Source: Actinophytocola gossypii
Lineage (GTDB): Bacteria; Actinomycetota; Actinomycetes; Mycobacteriales; Pseudonocardiaceae
Length of the DNA stretch: 64,000 nt
Assembly (NCBI RefSeq): GCF_025165815.1
Contig: NZ_JAFFZE010000009.1
Coordinates: 62,001 to 126,000, forward strand
Reading direction: 5' to 3'
Part shown: positions 8,101 to 17,038 of the stretch, piece after piece
Layout: each line of letters opens with the position of its first letter
Position numbering within the stretch: the stretch's first letter is position 1
The notes under the pieces: model-generated
The model's database searches: none
What the model was told of the DNA's origin: nothing
What the model saw: only the letters and a program-made list of their open reading frames with translations
Made by a program: the position numbers and the translations under genes

Positions 8101-9564
8101 TCAGCGGTGGCCGGGGTGCCAGCCGTAGCGGCCCTGGGTCTGCACGTTCAGCTCATCCGTCCGGACCCACTTGGCCCGGTCGGTCCGGCGGTCGTCGATC
8201 CGCAGGACGTCGAAGCCCTTCCCGAGGTCGGACGAGTAGATGTAGCCGTTGTAGTAGTACGCCGACCAGCTACCGCCGCCCTCCTCCGGGTTCGCGGACG
8301 GGCCACGCTCCCAGAAGCCGATCTTCTCCGGGTTCCGCGAGTCGGAGAAGTCCCACACCTGGATGCCGCCCATGTACCAGGCCTGGACCATGATGTCCTT
8401 GCCCGGAACCGGGATCAGCGAGCCGTTGTGCGCGACGCAGTTCTCCTCGTCGGTCTGGTGCCGGTCGATCTTGAAGTAGGACCGGAACACCATCCTGCGG
8501 TTGTCGCCGCGGCCGACGATGTCGTAGATGCCGTTCGCACCGCGCGTCTCGCCGATCTCCGCGTTGCACGTGGCCGCGCCGCCGCCGCCCAGCTCGTCGG
8601 TGAAGACGACCTTGGTGCCGGCGTTGTTGAACGTGGCCGAGTGCCAGAAGGCGAAGTTCTCGTCGTCCTGGACACGGTGGATCTCGACCGGGTTCGTCCG
8701 GTCGGAGATGTCGTACAGCACGCCGTCACCCATGCACGCACCGGCGGCCAGGTCCTTCTCCGGGTACACCGTGATGTCGTGGCAACCGGCGGTCGCACTG
8801 GTGTAGCCGTCCTCGATGGTGCCCGGCACGCCCGGGTTGCCGCCGTCCGGGAACAGCACCGGCGTGGCGACGATCCGCGCCTTGGTCGGCCGCTTGACCG
8901 GGACCTCGATGATCGAGATCTTGTCGTGCGGCGGCTGGCAGTTCGACAGGCTCGTCGACGGCCCGTACGACGAAACGTACAGGTAGACCTTCTCGTTCCA
9001 CCGGCCGTTCCGGTCCCACCGGTGCTTCTTGTCCGGCACCAGCGTGTGGGTGTGCGAGCCGCAGTCGGTCTCCACCGACTTGACGTACCTCGGCGACCGC
9101 TTGTCGCTGATGTCGAAGATCTTCATGCCCTCCCAGTAGGGCTTGGAGCCGTCGTTCTGGGAGGTCGAGGCGCACGAGTCGTCGCTGCGGCGCGAGTCGG
9201 TCGACAGGAACAGCAGGTCGCCGCTGACCGAGATGTCGTTCTGCGAGCCGGGGCAGAGCACCTGGCTCACGATCTTCGTCTTCCTCGGGTTCTTGATGTC
9301 GTAGATGGTGAACCCGTTGTAGTTGCCGACGAACGCGTACCGCCCCTGGAAGGCGATGTCGGTTCCGGTGCCGCCGGCCAGCGGGCCCGATGGCGCCAGG
9401 TGGTCCACCAGCTTCATGTTCGGGCTGCTGACGATCTCGTCGGGGGCCGGGAAGTCGTCCGCGGCGACGGACGGCACTCCGGCCACCATGGCCACCGCGA
9501 GTGCGGCTGCCCCGATCGCTGCGGTCGACGCTCGTCGGCGCCACCCTCGCAGGGTTGATCTCAC
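8101..9564 (-). CDS. secreted LVIVD-repeat protein
   Basis: A 487-residue exported protein. The N-terminus (RRRAS then a hydrophobic stretch ending VPSVAAD) is a signal peptide of about 35 residues. The mature part contains repeated beta-propeller-like LVIVD motifs (YAFVGNYNGFTIYDIKNP, MKIFDISDKRSPRYV, GVLYDISDRTNPVEI, IQVWDFSDSRNPEKI), four clearly visible. Proteins with these repeats are extracellular and of unknown biochemical role, possibly ligand or metal binding. GTG 9564 was chosen because GAAGGGG lies eight bases upstream; GTG 9582 is also in frame. It is divergent from the DUF305 lipoprotein gene across a 110-base region holding a long-range inverted repeat, suggesting shared control. 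Confidence 0.88.
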   Translation of the reverse strand: MRSTLRGWRRRASTAAIGAAALAVAMVAGVPSVAADDFPAPDEIVSSPNMKLVDHLAPSGPLAGGTGTDIAFQGRYAFVGNYNGFTIYDIKNPRKTKIVSQVLCPGSQNDISVSGDLLFLSTDSRRSDDSCASTSQNDGSKPYWEGMKIFDISDKRSPRYVKSVETDCGSHTHTLVPDKKHRWDRNGRWNEKVYLYVSSYGPSTSLSNCQPPHDKISIIEVPVKRPTKARIVATPVLFPDGGNPGVPGTIEDGYTSATAGCHDITVYPEKDLAAGACMGDGVLYDISDRTNPVEIHRVQDDENFAFWHSATFNNAGTKVVFTDELGGGGAATCNAEIGETRGANGIYDIVGRGDNRRMVFRSYFKIDRHQTDEENCVAHNGSLIPVPGKDIMVQAWYMGGIQVWDFSDSRNPEKIGFWERGPSANPEEGGGSWSAYYYNGYIYSSDLGKGFDVLRIDDRRTDRAKWVRTDELNVQTQGRYGWHPGHR

Positions 9565-9581
9565 TGCATGTACCCCTTCCA

Positions 9582-9659
9582 CAACTGTCGGGTGAGGAAC
9601 ATTATGAGCAGGTGAGGGGCGAATAAACTAGCGCTGTTCGTCCGGTTACTCGACAGTTG
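9582..9659. promoter_or_regulatory. divergent promoter region with 9-bp inverted repeat
   Basis: CAACTGTCG (9582-9590) and CGACAGTTG (9651-9659) are perfect inverted copies 60 bp apart, one just downstream of each likely transcription start. Between them CATAAT on the minus strand (9606-9601) and TAAACT on the plus strand (9624-9629) look like -10 elements for the LVIVD and DUF305 genes. The arrangement suggests an operator pair or looping site. Regulator unknown. Confidence 0.45.
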
Positions 9660-9674
9660 GGAACACGATTACCG

Positions 9675-10391
9675 ATGATTCGGACAAGCCGGGCGGTCGG
9701 TACGCTCCTTCGCCGCGCCGGCGCGCTGGCCGGCGTGCTCCTCGTCGCGGGTGGTTTGGTCGCGTGCACCGAGGAGGCGGCACCGGAGCCGCCGACCAAC
9801 TCCGCGCCGGTGATCGTGCCCGGCGGACCGGGGGAGGAGGCCTCCACGATCGCGCCGGGCGAGGGCACGGCGGTCGAGGAGGAGCCGCCGAACGAGGCCG
9901 ACGTCGAGTTCGTCCAGGACATGATCGTGCACCACACCCAGGCCGTCGCGATGGCCGAGCTCGCCCCGGACCGGGCGGCCGCGGCGGACGTCCGGGGCAT
10001 CGCCGCCCGGATCGCGGACAGCCAGGGCCCCGAGATCGACATGATGAACCGCTGGCTGGAGCGCTACGACAAGCCGACCGTCGACACCGACGCCCCGGAC
10101 GGGGGCCACGGGGGCCACGGGGGCCACGGGGGCCACGGCGCGATGGCCGACCACGCCGACATGCCCGGCATGGCCACCGACGAGCAGCTGGCGACCCTGG
10201 AGGCCGCGAGCGGCGACACCTTCGACACGCTGTTCCTGCAGCTCATGATCCGCCACCACGAGGGCGGGCTGACCATGGTCGAGGAGGTCCGCAGGACCGG
10301 CGTGAACGTCCGCGTGCAGGAGATCGCCGACGACGTCGCCGTCACGCAGACCGACGAGATCAACCGGATGCGCGGCATGCTGGTCGCCTGA
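9675..10391 (+). CDS. DUF305 lipoprotein with His-rich segment
   Basis: A 238-residue protein. A signal peptide with lipobox GLVAC (Cys31) predicts anchoring to the outside of the cell membrane. Two DUF305 ferritin-like helical units follow: VEFVQDMIVHHTQAVAMAEL near residue 85 and FLQLMIRHHEGGLTMVEE near residue 195, each with the paired HH metal-ligand motif. A four-fold Gly-Gly-His repeat followed by other His and Met residues lies between them, and this suggests copper or another soft metal. The function is not established for the family. ATG 9675 is preferred over TTG 9657. Control is probably shared with the divergent LVIVD gene. Confidence 0.88.
   Translation: MIRTSRAVGTLLRRAGALAGVLLVAGGLVACTEEAAPEPPTNSAPVIVPGGPGEEASTIAPGEGTAVEEEPPNEADVEFVQDMIVHHTQAVAMAELAPDRAAAADVRGIAARIADSQGPEIDMMNRWLERYDKPTVDTDAPDGGHGGHGGHGGHGAMADHADMPGMATDEQLATLEAASGDTFDTLFLQLMIRHHEGGLTMVEEVRRTGVNVRVQEIADDVAVTQTDEINRMRGMLVA
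10101..10136 (+). repeat. perfect 9-bp tandem repeat, four copies
   Basis: GGGGGCCAC is repeated four times without change, coding for (Gly-Gly-His)4 in the DUF305 lipoprotein. The absence of synonymous changes shows recent slippage expansion, and copy number may vary between strains. Confidence 0.9.
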
Positions 10392-10469
10392 AAACCCGCA
10401 CGCCAGGCCCCGGAGCGGCTCGATAGCATCGTCACCTACCGATTGTCGAGCCCTTCCCGAGGAGCACCC

Positions 10470-12494
10470 GTGTCCGAGCCACGCCCGCCAGCCGCCGAAC
10501 CCACCCCGCACGTGGTGGTGCCGGCCGGCACCACGGCGGGCGCCGCGATCCGGGACGCCGGCCTGCCCGGCAAGGGCCCGGACGCGGTCGGGGTAGTCCG
10601 TGACGTCGACGGCCGGCTCCGCGACCTCGCCTGGACCCCTGCCGCCGACGCCCAGGTCGAGCCGGTCGCCGCGAACAGCGACGACGGCCGCGCGGTCATC
10701 CGGCACTCCGCCGCGCACGTGCTTGCCCAGGCCGTGCAGCAGCAGTTCCCGGAGGCCAAGCTCGGCATCGGTCCGCCGGTCCGCGACGGCTTCTACTACG
10801 ACTTCGACGTCGCCCGCCCGTTCACCCCCGAGGACCTGGCCGCCCTCGAGAAGCGGATGAAGCAGATCGTCAAGTCCTCCCAGCGGTTCTCCCGCCGCGT
10901 CCTCGACTCGGTCGACGCGGCGAGGACCGAGCTCAAGGACGAGCCGTTCAAGCTGGAACTGGTCGACCTGAAGTCCGACGTCGACACCGACGAGGTGATG
11001 GAGGTCGGGGGCGGCGAGCTGACCGTCTACGACAACCTCGACCCGCGCTCCGGCGAGCAGGTCTGGGGCGACCTGTGCCGCGGCCCGCACGTGCCGACCA
11101 CCAAGCACATCCCGGCGTTCAAGCTCATGCGCGTCGCCGCCGCGTACTGGCGGGGGAGCGAGCAGAACCCGCAGCTGCAGCGGATCTACGGCACCGCGTG
11201 GGAGTCCCAGGAGGCGCAGGACGCCTACCTGGAGCGGCTCGCCGAGGCCGAGCGGCGCGACCACCGCAAGCTCGGCGCCGAGCTGGACCTGTTCTCCTTC
11301 CCCGAGGAACTGGGCTCCGGCCTGCCGGTGTTCCACCCCAAGGGCGGCATCGTCCGGCGCGAGATGGAGAAGTACTCGCGCCAGCGGCACGAGGAGTCCG
11401 GCTACGAGTTCGTGAACACCCCGCACATCAGCAAGGCCGGCCTGTTCCACACCTCGGGCCACCTGCCGTACTACGCCGAGACCATGTTCCCGCCGCTGTC
11501 CTTCGAGGGCGAGGACTACTACCTCAAGGCCATGAACTGCCCGATGCACCACCTGATCTTCCGGTCGCGCGGGCGGTCCTACCGGGAGCTGCCGCTGCGG
11601 CTGTTCGAGTTCGGCGCGGTGTACCGGTACGAGAAGTCCGGCGTGGTGCACGGCCTGACCAGGGCCCGCGGGTTCACCATGGACGACTCGCACATCTACT
11701 GCACCCCCGAGCAGACCCCCGCCGAGCTGCGGTCGCTGCTGCGGTTCGTGCTGGACCTGCTGGCCGACTACGGCCTGTCCGACTTCTACCTCGAACTGTC
11801 GACCCGCGGTGACGGCGACAAGTTCATCGGCTCGGACGAGGAGTGGGCCGAGGCCACCGAGACCCTGCGGCAGGCGGCCCTCGACTCGGGCCTCGAGCTG
11901 GTGCCGGACCCGGGTGGCGCCGCGTACTACGGGCCGAAGATCTCGGTGCAGGCCAAGGACGCGATCGGCCGTTCCTGGCAGATGTCGACCATCCAGGTGG
12001 ACTTCAACCACCCGAAGCGGTTCGAACTCGCCTACACCGCCGCCGACGGGTCGCGCAAGCAGCCGGTGGTGCTGCACCGCGCGCTGTTCGGCTCGATCGA
12101 GCGGTTCTTCGGCGTGCTGACCGAGCACTACGCGGGCGCGTTCCCGGCCTGGCTCGCGCCGGTGCAGGTGGTGGGCATCCCGATCGCCGACGAGCACGCC
12201 GACCACCTCCAGCAGGTGGCCAAGGCGCTGCGGGCGCGGGGCATCCGGGTCGAGGTCGACACCTCCGACGACCGGATGCAGAAGAAGATCCGCAACCACA
12301 CCACCCAGAAGGTGCCGTTCCTGCTGCTCGCGGGCGGCAAGGACGTCGAGGCGGGCGCGGTGTCGTTCCGGTTCCGCGACGGCACCCAGGTCAACGGGGT
12401 CCCGGTGGACCGGGCCGTCGACGTGGTCGCCGACTGGGTCGAGCGCAGGGAGAACGCTTCGCCGACGGCGGAGAGCGTCCGGGTCGACGCCTAG
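10470..12494 (+). CDS. thrS: threonyl-tRNA synthetase
   Basis: A 674-residue class II aminoacyl-tRNA synthetase charging tRNA-Thr. In order: N-terminal TGS domain ([15 protein letters not shown]), the editing or second additional domain containing [13 protein letters not shown], class II core with motif 2 ([32 protein letters not shown]), motif 3 ([21 protein letters not shown]) and a C-terminal anticodon-binding domain. GTG 10470 has GAGGAG upstream; a TTG at 10443 is in frame but less likely. It heads the conserved thrS-HIT-pgsA-pimA neighbourhood. No T-box leader is visible upstream. Confidence 0.97.
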   Translation: MSEPRPPAAEPTPHVVVPAGTTAGAAIRDAGLPGKGPDAVGVVRDVDGRLRDLAWTPAADAQVEPVAANSDDGRAVIRHSAAHVLAQAVQQQFPEAKLGIGPPVRDGFYYDFDVARPFTPEDLAALEKRMKQIVKSSQRFSRRVLDSVDAARTELKDEPFKLELVDLKSDVDTDEVMEVGGGELTVYDNLDPRSGEQVWGDLCRGPHVPTTKHIPAFKLMRVAAAYWRGSEQNPQLQRIYGTAWESQEAQDAYLERLAEAERRDHRKLGAELDLFSFPEELGSGLPVFHPKGGIVRREMEKYSRQRHEESGYEFVNTPHISKAGLFHTSGHLPYYAETMFPPLSFEGEDYYLKAMNCPMHHLIFRSRGRSYRELPLRLFEFGAVYRYEKSGVVHGLTRARGFTMDDSHIYCTPEQTPAELRSLLRFVLDLLADYGLSDFYLELSTRGDGDKFIGSDEEWAEATETLRQAALDSGLELVPDPGGAAYYGPKISVQAKDAIGRSWQMSTIQVDFNHPKRFELAYTAADGSRKQPVVLHRALFGSIERFFGVLTEHYAGAFPAWLAPVQVVGIPIADEHADHLQQVAKALRARGIRVEVDTSDDRMQKKIRNHTTQKVPFLLLAGGKDVEAGAVSFRFRDGTQVNGVPVDRAVDVVADWVERRENASPTAESVRVDA

Positions 12495-12503
12495 GATCGG
12501 AGC

Positions 12504-13061
12504 ATGACCAGCGAGCCGCCCGACCTCGTGGCGCAGGAGGGCGTGGGGATTCCCGACGCCCTCCAACGGCTGTGGACGCCGCACCGGATGGCCTACATCC
12601 GGGGCCAGGACAAGCCGGACGGCGTGGACGCCGCGGGCTGCCCGTTCTGCCGGCTGGTCGAGCTGGAGGACGCGGAGGCGCTGATCGTCGCGCGCGGGGA
12701 GCTGGTGTACGGGGTGCTGAACCTGTACCCGTACAACCCGGGTCATCTGATGGTCGTGCCGTTCCGGCACGTGGCCGACTACGTGGACCTGACGCCGGCG
12801 GAGACGGTCGAGCTGGCCGAGTTCACCCAGCGGGCGATGACCGTGACGCGCTCGGTCTCCGCCCCGCACGGGTTCAACATCGGCATGAACCAGGGCGTGG
12901 TCGCGGGTGCCGGCATCGCCGCGCACCTGCACCAGCACGTCGTCCCGCGCTGGGGCGGCGACGCCAACTTCATGCCCGTGGTCGGCCACACCAAGGTGCT
13001 GCCCCAGCTCCTCACGGAGACCCGCGCCCTGCTCGCCAAGGCCTGGGTGGACCTGCCCTGA
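12504..13061 (+). CDS. HIT-family AP4A hydrolase/phosphorylase-like protein
   Basis: A 185-residue histidine-triad protein with catalytic motif HLHQHVVPRW and an upstream CPFCRLVE zinc-type Cys pair. Position and sequence match M. tuberculosis Rv2613c, a diadenosine tetraphosphate phosphorylase, so removal of AP4A produced by synthetases such as ThrS is plausible. The thrS stop codon forms the first bases of TAGGAT, exactly six bases before this ATG, so a leaderless transcript may start here in addition to read-through from thrS. Confidence 0.9.
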   Translation: MTSEPPDLVAQEGVGIPDALQRLWTPHRMAYIRGQDKPDGVDAAGCPFCRLVELEDAEALIVARGELVYGVLNLYPYNPGHLMVVPFRHVADYVDLTPAETVELAEFTQRAMTVTRSVSAPHGFNIGMNQGVVAGAGIAAHLHQHVVPRWGGDANFMPVVGHTKVLPQLLTETRALLAKAWVDLP

Positions 13062-13101
13062 AGGTGACCACCGAGACGCCCGGCGTCCCGACGGTCACCT
13101 T
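13061..13101. terminator. bidirectional hairpin between HIT gene and yceI
   Basis: AAGGTGACC (13061-13069) pairs with GGTCACCTT (13093-13101), with an inner GACGC/GCGTC stem. It begins at the last base of the HIT-gene stop codon and separates two convergent genes. Confidence 0.65.
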
Positions 13102-13112
13102 CCGGGCGTTGC

Positions 13113-13679
13113 TCAGGCCTGCTCCGGCTGGCGGAGGACGGCCTCGACCTCGATCTGGATGTCGATCTTGTCGGCGACCACGGCGACGCCGTTCTGCACG
13201 CCCTCGAAGTTGACGTTGAAGTCCTTGCGGTTGATCTTGGCGGTCGCGCTGAACCCGATGCGGGTGCCGCCCCACGGGTCGGGACCGACGCCGTTGAACT
13301 CGAAGGTCAGCGGCACGACCTTGGTGACGCCCTTGAGCGTCAGCTCGCCGTCGAGGACGAACTTGTCGCCGTCCTGGCGGGCGCCGGAGGCCTTGTAGGT
13401 CATCGCCGGGTAGGTCTCGACCTCGAAGAAGTCGGCCGAGCGCAGGTGGTTGTCCCGGGTCTCGTTGTGCGTGCTGATCGAGTCCAGCCCGATGGTGATG
13501 TCGACCGAGGACTCCAGCGGGTTCTCCGCGGTGACGATGGTGCCCTTGACGTCGGAGAACCGGCCGCGAACCTTGGTCACCACCACGTGCCGGACGACGA
13601 AGCCGACATCGCTGTGCGCGTCGTCGATGTCCCAGGTGCCCGCCACGTAGCCGGGCAGGTCGACCGTGGTGCTGGTCAT
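13113..13679 (-). CDS. YceI-family lipid-binding protein
   Basis: A 188-residue lipocalin-like beta-barrel that binds isoprenoid or other lipophilic molecules. It begins near GTWDIDDAHSDVGFVVRHVVVTKVRGRFSDVKG, the YceI signature, and has TLKGVTKVVPLTFEF and GFSATAKINRKDFNV. No signal peptide is present, so it is probably cytoplasmic. ATG 13679 has GAGGAG upstream; longer in-frame starts are not family-like. It is divergent from marR across an operator array, so it is probably repressed by that regulator. Confidence 0.93.
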   Translation of the reverse strand: MTSTTVDLPGYVAGTWDIDDAHSDVGFVVRHVVVTKVRGRFSDVKGTIVTAENPLESSVDITIGLDSISTHNETRDNHLRSADFFEVETYPAMTYKASGARQDGDKFVLDGELTLKGVTKVVPLTFEFNGVGPDPWGGTRIGFSATAKINRKDFNVNFEGVQNGVAVVADKIDIQIEVEAVLRQPEQA

Positions 13680-13702
13680 GTGGAGCTCCTCTGCAGAAAT
13701 AG

Positions 13703-13765
13703 TTGAACGATCACATATTGAGCGATCAACCGCGACCGTACACGGGCATGGTTGAGAGTTCAACC
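13703..13765. promoter_or_regulatory. MarR operator array, three TTGA-N4-TCAA copies
   Basis: Three related palindromes occupy the yceI-marR intergenic region: TTGA-ACGA-TCAC (13703-13714), TTGA-GCGA-TCAA (13718-13729) and the perfect GGTTGA-GAGT-TCAACC (13750-13765). The last sits just upstream of TACACT (13768-13773), the likely -10 of marR, so MarR should repress itself and yceI. The same motif occurs at 43505-43520 before the dioxygenase gene. Confidence 0.7.
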
Positions 13766-13779
13766 AGTACACTGTCGGC

Positions 13780-14259
13780 ATGTCCGAGACCCGATGGCTG
13801 ACCGCCTGCGAGCAGGAGGTCTGGCGCGCGTTCATCACGGCGGCCGACGGGCTCACCGACCAGCTCGCCCGCCAACTGCAGCGCGACTCCGGCATGCCGT
13901 ACACCTACTACGAGATCCTGGTCGCGCTGTCCGAGGCACCCGAACGGACCCTGCGGATGAGCGAACTCGCCGGCGCCCGCGGCTCGTCCCGCAGCCGGCT
14001 CTCGCACGCGGTCGCCCGCCTGGAGGAGGTCGGCTGGGTGCGCAGGCGCACCTGCCCCACCGACAAGCGCGGCTCGTTCGCGGTCCTCACCGACAAGGGC
14101 TACTCCGCCCTCGAGGCAGCCGCGCCGGGACACGTCACCGAGGTCCGGGAGAAGCTGTTCGACGTGCTCACCCCCCAACAGGTCGAGCAACTCGGCGAGA
14201 TCAGCCGCGCGATCCTGCGCGGCCTCGGCGCGCCGACCCCGCACTGCCCCGTCGAGTAG
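13780..14259 (+). CDS. MarR-family transcriptional regulator
   Basis: A 159-residue winged-helix protein. The MarR core is clear: PYTYYEILVALSEAPERTLRMSEL, then SRSRLSHAVARLEEVGWVRRRTCPTDKRGSFAVLTDKG, which includes the wing motif D-K-R-G. It is divergent from yceI with a triple palindromic operator array between them. TACACT lies six bases before the ATG with no Shine-Dalgarno, suggesting a leaderless mRNA. MarR proteins of this type commonly sense quinones or phenolic compounds, which would fit a regulon containing YceI and an extradiol dioxygenase. The ligand is an inference. Confidence 0.92.
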   Translation: MSETRWLTACEQEVWRAFITAADGLTDQLARQLQRDSGMPYTYYEILVALSEAPERTLRMSELAGARGSSRSRLSHAVARLEEVGWVRRRTCPTDKRGSFAVLTDKGYSALEAAAPGHVTEVREKLFDVLTPQQVEQLGEISRAILRGLGAPTPHCPVE

Positions 14260-14330
14260 CCGGGGCGGTTAGGCTGCGGAGCGTCCAGCCGACCGTGCCG
14301 ACATCGTGCAGACAAGGGCCCGCCCGACCC

Positions 14331-14957
14331 ATGCTCAACATCTTCGCCCGCGCCTCTGTCTCGCGCGTCACCGACCCGATAGGCGTGTGGCTGGTGCGCC
14401 TTGGGCTCACGCCCAACGCCATGACGCTGGTCGGCACCGCGGGCGCGGTCGGCTTCTCGCTCTGGCTCTTCCCGACGGGCCACCTGCTCGCCGGCACCTT
14501 CGTGGTGTGGGGTCTGGTCATGCTGGACGTCCTCGACGGAGCCATGGCCAGGGCGAAGGGCGGCGGCACCCCGTTCGGCGCGGTGCTCGACTCCACCTGC
14601 GACCGGATCGCCGACGGCGCGCTGCTGGCGGCCATCGCCTGGTACGGGTTCGAGTTCGCCGACCGGCCCCCGCTCGGCGCGGCCGCGTTGATCTGCCTGG
14701 TGCTCGGGCAGGTCGTCTCCTACATCAAGGCCCGCGCCGAGGCGGCCGGGCTGACCGCGAACGTCGGCCTGGTCGAGCGCGCGGAACGGCTGATCATCGC
14801 GCTGGTCGGCACCGGCCTCACCGGGTTGGGCGTGCCCTACGCGGTCGACGTCGCGCTCTGGCTGCTCGTCGCCGGCTCGGTCGTCACGGTCGTGCAGCGG
14901 ATCGTCGAGGTCCGGCGGTCGGCCACCTTGCTCGCAACCTCGGAGGCAGGCGAATGA
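14331..14957 (+). CDS. pgsA: phosphatidylinositol phosphate synthase
   Basis: A 208-residue CDP-alcohol phosphatidyltransferase with about six membrane helices. The catalytic signature is complete: D-x2-D-G-x2-A-R in DVLDGAMARAKGGG, then G-x3-D-x3-D in FGAVLDSTCD. In actinomycetes with this gene order the enzyme joins CDP-diacylglycerol and inositol phosphate, the first step towards PI, PIMs and lipoglycans. ATG 14331 gives the family N-terminus (MLNIFARASVSRVTDPIG) although no good ribosome site is seen. Its stop overlaps the next start (ATGA). Confidence 0.93.
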   Translation: MLNIFARASVSRVTDPIGVWLVRLGLTPNAMTLVGTAGAVGFSLWLFPTGHLLAGTFVVWGLVMLDVLDGAMARAKGGGTPFGAVLDSTCDRIADGALLAAIAWYGFEFADRPPLGAAALICLVLGQVVSYIKARAEAAGLTANVGLVERAERLIIALVGTGLTGLGVPYAVDVALWLLVAGSVVTVVQRIVEVRRSATLLATSEAGE

Positions 14958-15889
14958 GTATCGGAGAGCGGCTGGCCGACCTCGGCTACGCGGCCGGTTG
15001 GGGCCTGGTGCGCGGCCTGCCCGCGCCGCTCGCGCGCGGCGCGTTCCGGGCCGGCGCCGACCTCGCCGTGCGCCGCGGCGGGCCGGGGGTGTCCCAGCTT
15101 CGTCGCAACTACGCCCGCGTGGTGCCGCAGGCCGGGCGTGCCGAGCTGGACGAGCTGGTGCGCGACGGGGTGCGCTCCTACGCCAGGTACTGGATGGAGA
15201 CCTTCCGGCTGCCCGGCATGGACCGCCGGGCCGTCTACGAGCAGGTCGACGAGGTGATGGTCGGCAAGCCGCTGGTCGACGCCGCGCTCGAGCGGGGCAA
15301 GGGCCTGATCCTCGCGCTGCCGCACACCGGCAACTTCGACGTCTCCGGCGTCTGGCTGGTCGGCCACTCCGGCCGGTTCACCACGGTCAACGAGCGGCTG
15401 CGCCCGGAGTCGCTGTACCAGCGCTTCGTCTCCTACCGCGAGTCGCTCGGCTTCGAGATCCTGGCGGCCTCGGGCACCGACGTCGGGCCGTACCGGGTGC
15501 TGATGGAGCGGCTCCGGCAGAACAGGGTGGTCTGCCTGCTGGCCGACCGCGACCTGTCGAAGCGCGGCATCCCGGTCGACTTCTTCGGCGCCAAGACCCG
15601 GATGCCGGCCGGCCCGGCCCGGCTCGCGGCCACGACCGGCGCGCAGATCCTGGTCGTCGACAACACCTTCACCGAGGACGGCTGGGGCCTGCGGATGCAC
15701 ACCCCGATCCTCGTGCACGGCCGGGACGAGGTGGCCTCGGCGACCCAGCGGATCGCCGACGGCTTCGCCGCGGACATCGGCGCCAACCCGGTCGACTGGC
15801 ACATGATGCAGAAGCTGTGGATCGAGGACCTGTCCGACGAGCGGCGGGCGGCGCTGACCGAACCGGAAGGGGCTGCGGAGTCCCGGTGA
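14954..15889 (+). CDS. phosphatidylinositol mannoside acyltransferase
   Basis: A 311-residue lysophospholipid-type acyltransferase, homologue by position and sequence of M. tuberculosis Rv2611c (PatA), which acylates the mannose of PIM1/PIM2 at the inner membrane. The H-x4-D-like catalytic motif is seen in ALPHTGNFDVSGVW, and DRDLSKRGIPVDFFG and MPAGPARLA follow as in the HtrB/LpxL superfamily. The start overlaps the pgsA stop by 4 nt (ATGA) and its own stop overlaps pimA (GTGA), so the three are translationally coupled. Confidence 0.92.
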   Translation: MSIGERLADLGYAAGWGLVRGLPAPLARGAFRAGADLAVRRGGPGVSQLRRNYARVVPQAGRAELDELVRDGVRSYARYWMETFRLPGMDRRAVYEQVDEVMVGKPLVDAALERGKGLILALPHTGNFDVSGVWLVGHSGRFTTVNERLRPESLYQRFVSYRESLGFEILAASGTDVGPYRVLMERLRQNRVVCLLADRDLSKRGIPVDFFGAKTRMPAGPARLAATTGAQILVVDNTFTEDGWGLRMHTPILVHGRDEVASATQRIADGFAADIGANPVDWHMMQKLWIEDLSDERRAALTEPEGAAESR

Positions 15890-17016
15890 GGATCGGTGTC
15901 GTCTGCCCCTACTCCTTCGAGGTCCCCGGAGGGGTCCAGGGGCATGTCGTCGACCTGGCCAAGGCGCTGCGCCGGCTCGGCCACGAGGTGGACGTGCTCG
16001 CACCGGCCGACGAGGACACGCCGCTGCCGGAGTTCGTGCGGCCGGCCGGCCGATCCCTCGGCATCCCCTACAACGGCTCGGTCGCGCGGCTGTCGTTCGG
16101 GCCGGTGTCCTACGCGCGGGTGCGCCGCTGGATCCGCGGGCACGACTTCGACGTGCTGCACCTGCACGAACCGACCGCGCCGAGCCTGTCCATGCTGGCC
16201 CTGATGGTCGCCGACGGGCCGATCGTGGCCACCTTCCACACCTCGACCTCGCGGTCCCGCACCCTGGCCGCGTTCCAGGTGGTGCTGCAGCCGTTCCTGG
16301 AGAAGATCACCGCGCGGATCGCGGTGTCCGCGCTCGCCAGGCGGGTGCAGGTGGAGCACCTCGGCGGCGACGCGGTGGAGATCCCCAACGGCGTCGACGT
16401 CGAGTTCTTCGCCGGCGCCGAGCCGTTGCCCGGTTACCCGAGGGCCGGCGGCACGATCGGGTTCGTCGGGCGGTTCACCGAGCCGCGCAAGGGGATGCAG
16501 GTCCTGCTCGCCGCCCTGCGCATCCTGCTGCCGGAGTTCCCGGACCTGCGGCTCGTCGTGGTCGGCGGGGGCGACCAGGAGGAGCTGCGCCGCCAGGCGG
16601 GCCGGGAGCTGGCCCCCCGGCTGGAGCTGCTCGGCCGGGCCGACGACGTGGTCAAGGCCAGGATGCTCAGCGGCGTCGACGTGTACTGCGCGCCGAACAC
16701 CGGCGGCGAGAGCTTCGGCATGATCCTGACCGAGGCGATGGCGGCCGGCTCGGCGGTGGTGGCCAGCGACCTGGACGCGTTCCGGCGGGTCCTCGACGAC
16801 GGGCGCGCGGGGGAGCTGTTCCCGGTCGGCGACCCGGCCGGCCTGGCGTCGGCGCTGCGCGGCATGCTGGCCTCGCCGGAGCGGCGCGCGGAGCTGGCCG
16901 CCGAGGCACGCCGGCGGGTCGCGGGTTTCGACTGGCCGGTGGTGGCCGGTCAGGTGATGCGGGTGTACGAGCAGGCGATCGCCGCGGACCCGCGGCACGT
17001 GGTCGAGTCCGGATGA
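15886..17016 (+). CDS. pimA: phosphatidylinositol alpha-mannosyltransferase
   Basis: A 376-residue GT4 glycosyltransferase transferring mannose from GDP-mannose to phosphatidylinositol. The N-terminal acceptor domain has SFEVPGGVQGHV and DVLHLHEPTAPS. The C-terminal nucleotide-sugar domain has FVGRFTEPRKGM and the GT4 signature ESFGMILTEAMAAGSAVVASDL. It starts at GTG 15886, overlapping the acyltransferase stop. With pgsA and the acyltransferase it forms the conserved actinobacterial PIM operon. Confidence 0.95.
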   Translation: MRIGVVCPYSFEVPGGVQGHVVDLAKALRRLGHEVDVLAPADEDTPLPEFVRPAGRSLGIPYNGSVARLSFGPVSYARVRRWIRGHDFDVLHLHEPTAPSLSMLALMVADGPIVATFHTSTSRSRTLAAFQVVLQPFLEKITARIAVSALARRVQVEHLGGDAVEIPNGVDVEFFAGAEPLPGYPRAGGTIGFVGRFTEPRKGMQVLLAALRILLPEFPDLRLVVVGGGDQEELRRQAGRELAPRLELLGRADDVVKARMLSGVDVYCAPNTGGESFGMILTEAMAAGSAVVASDLDAFRRVLDDGRAGELFPVGDPAGLASALRGMLASPERRAELAAEARRRVAGFDWPVVAGQVMRVYEQAIAADPRHVVESG

Positions 17017-17038
17017 GTCGAATCTGGGTGAAGGGGCT

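Noticed and set aside
10392-10469. T-box or other riboswitch upstream of thrS
   Set aside because: The region is only 78 bases and lacks the conserved T-box sequence and a terminator/antiterminator pair.
9669-12989. An 1106-codon minus-strand open frame opposite DUF305, thrS and HIT
   Set aside because: It is antisense to three well-recognised genes and its composition is that of a GC-driven shadow frame.
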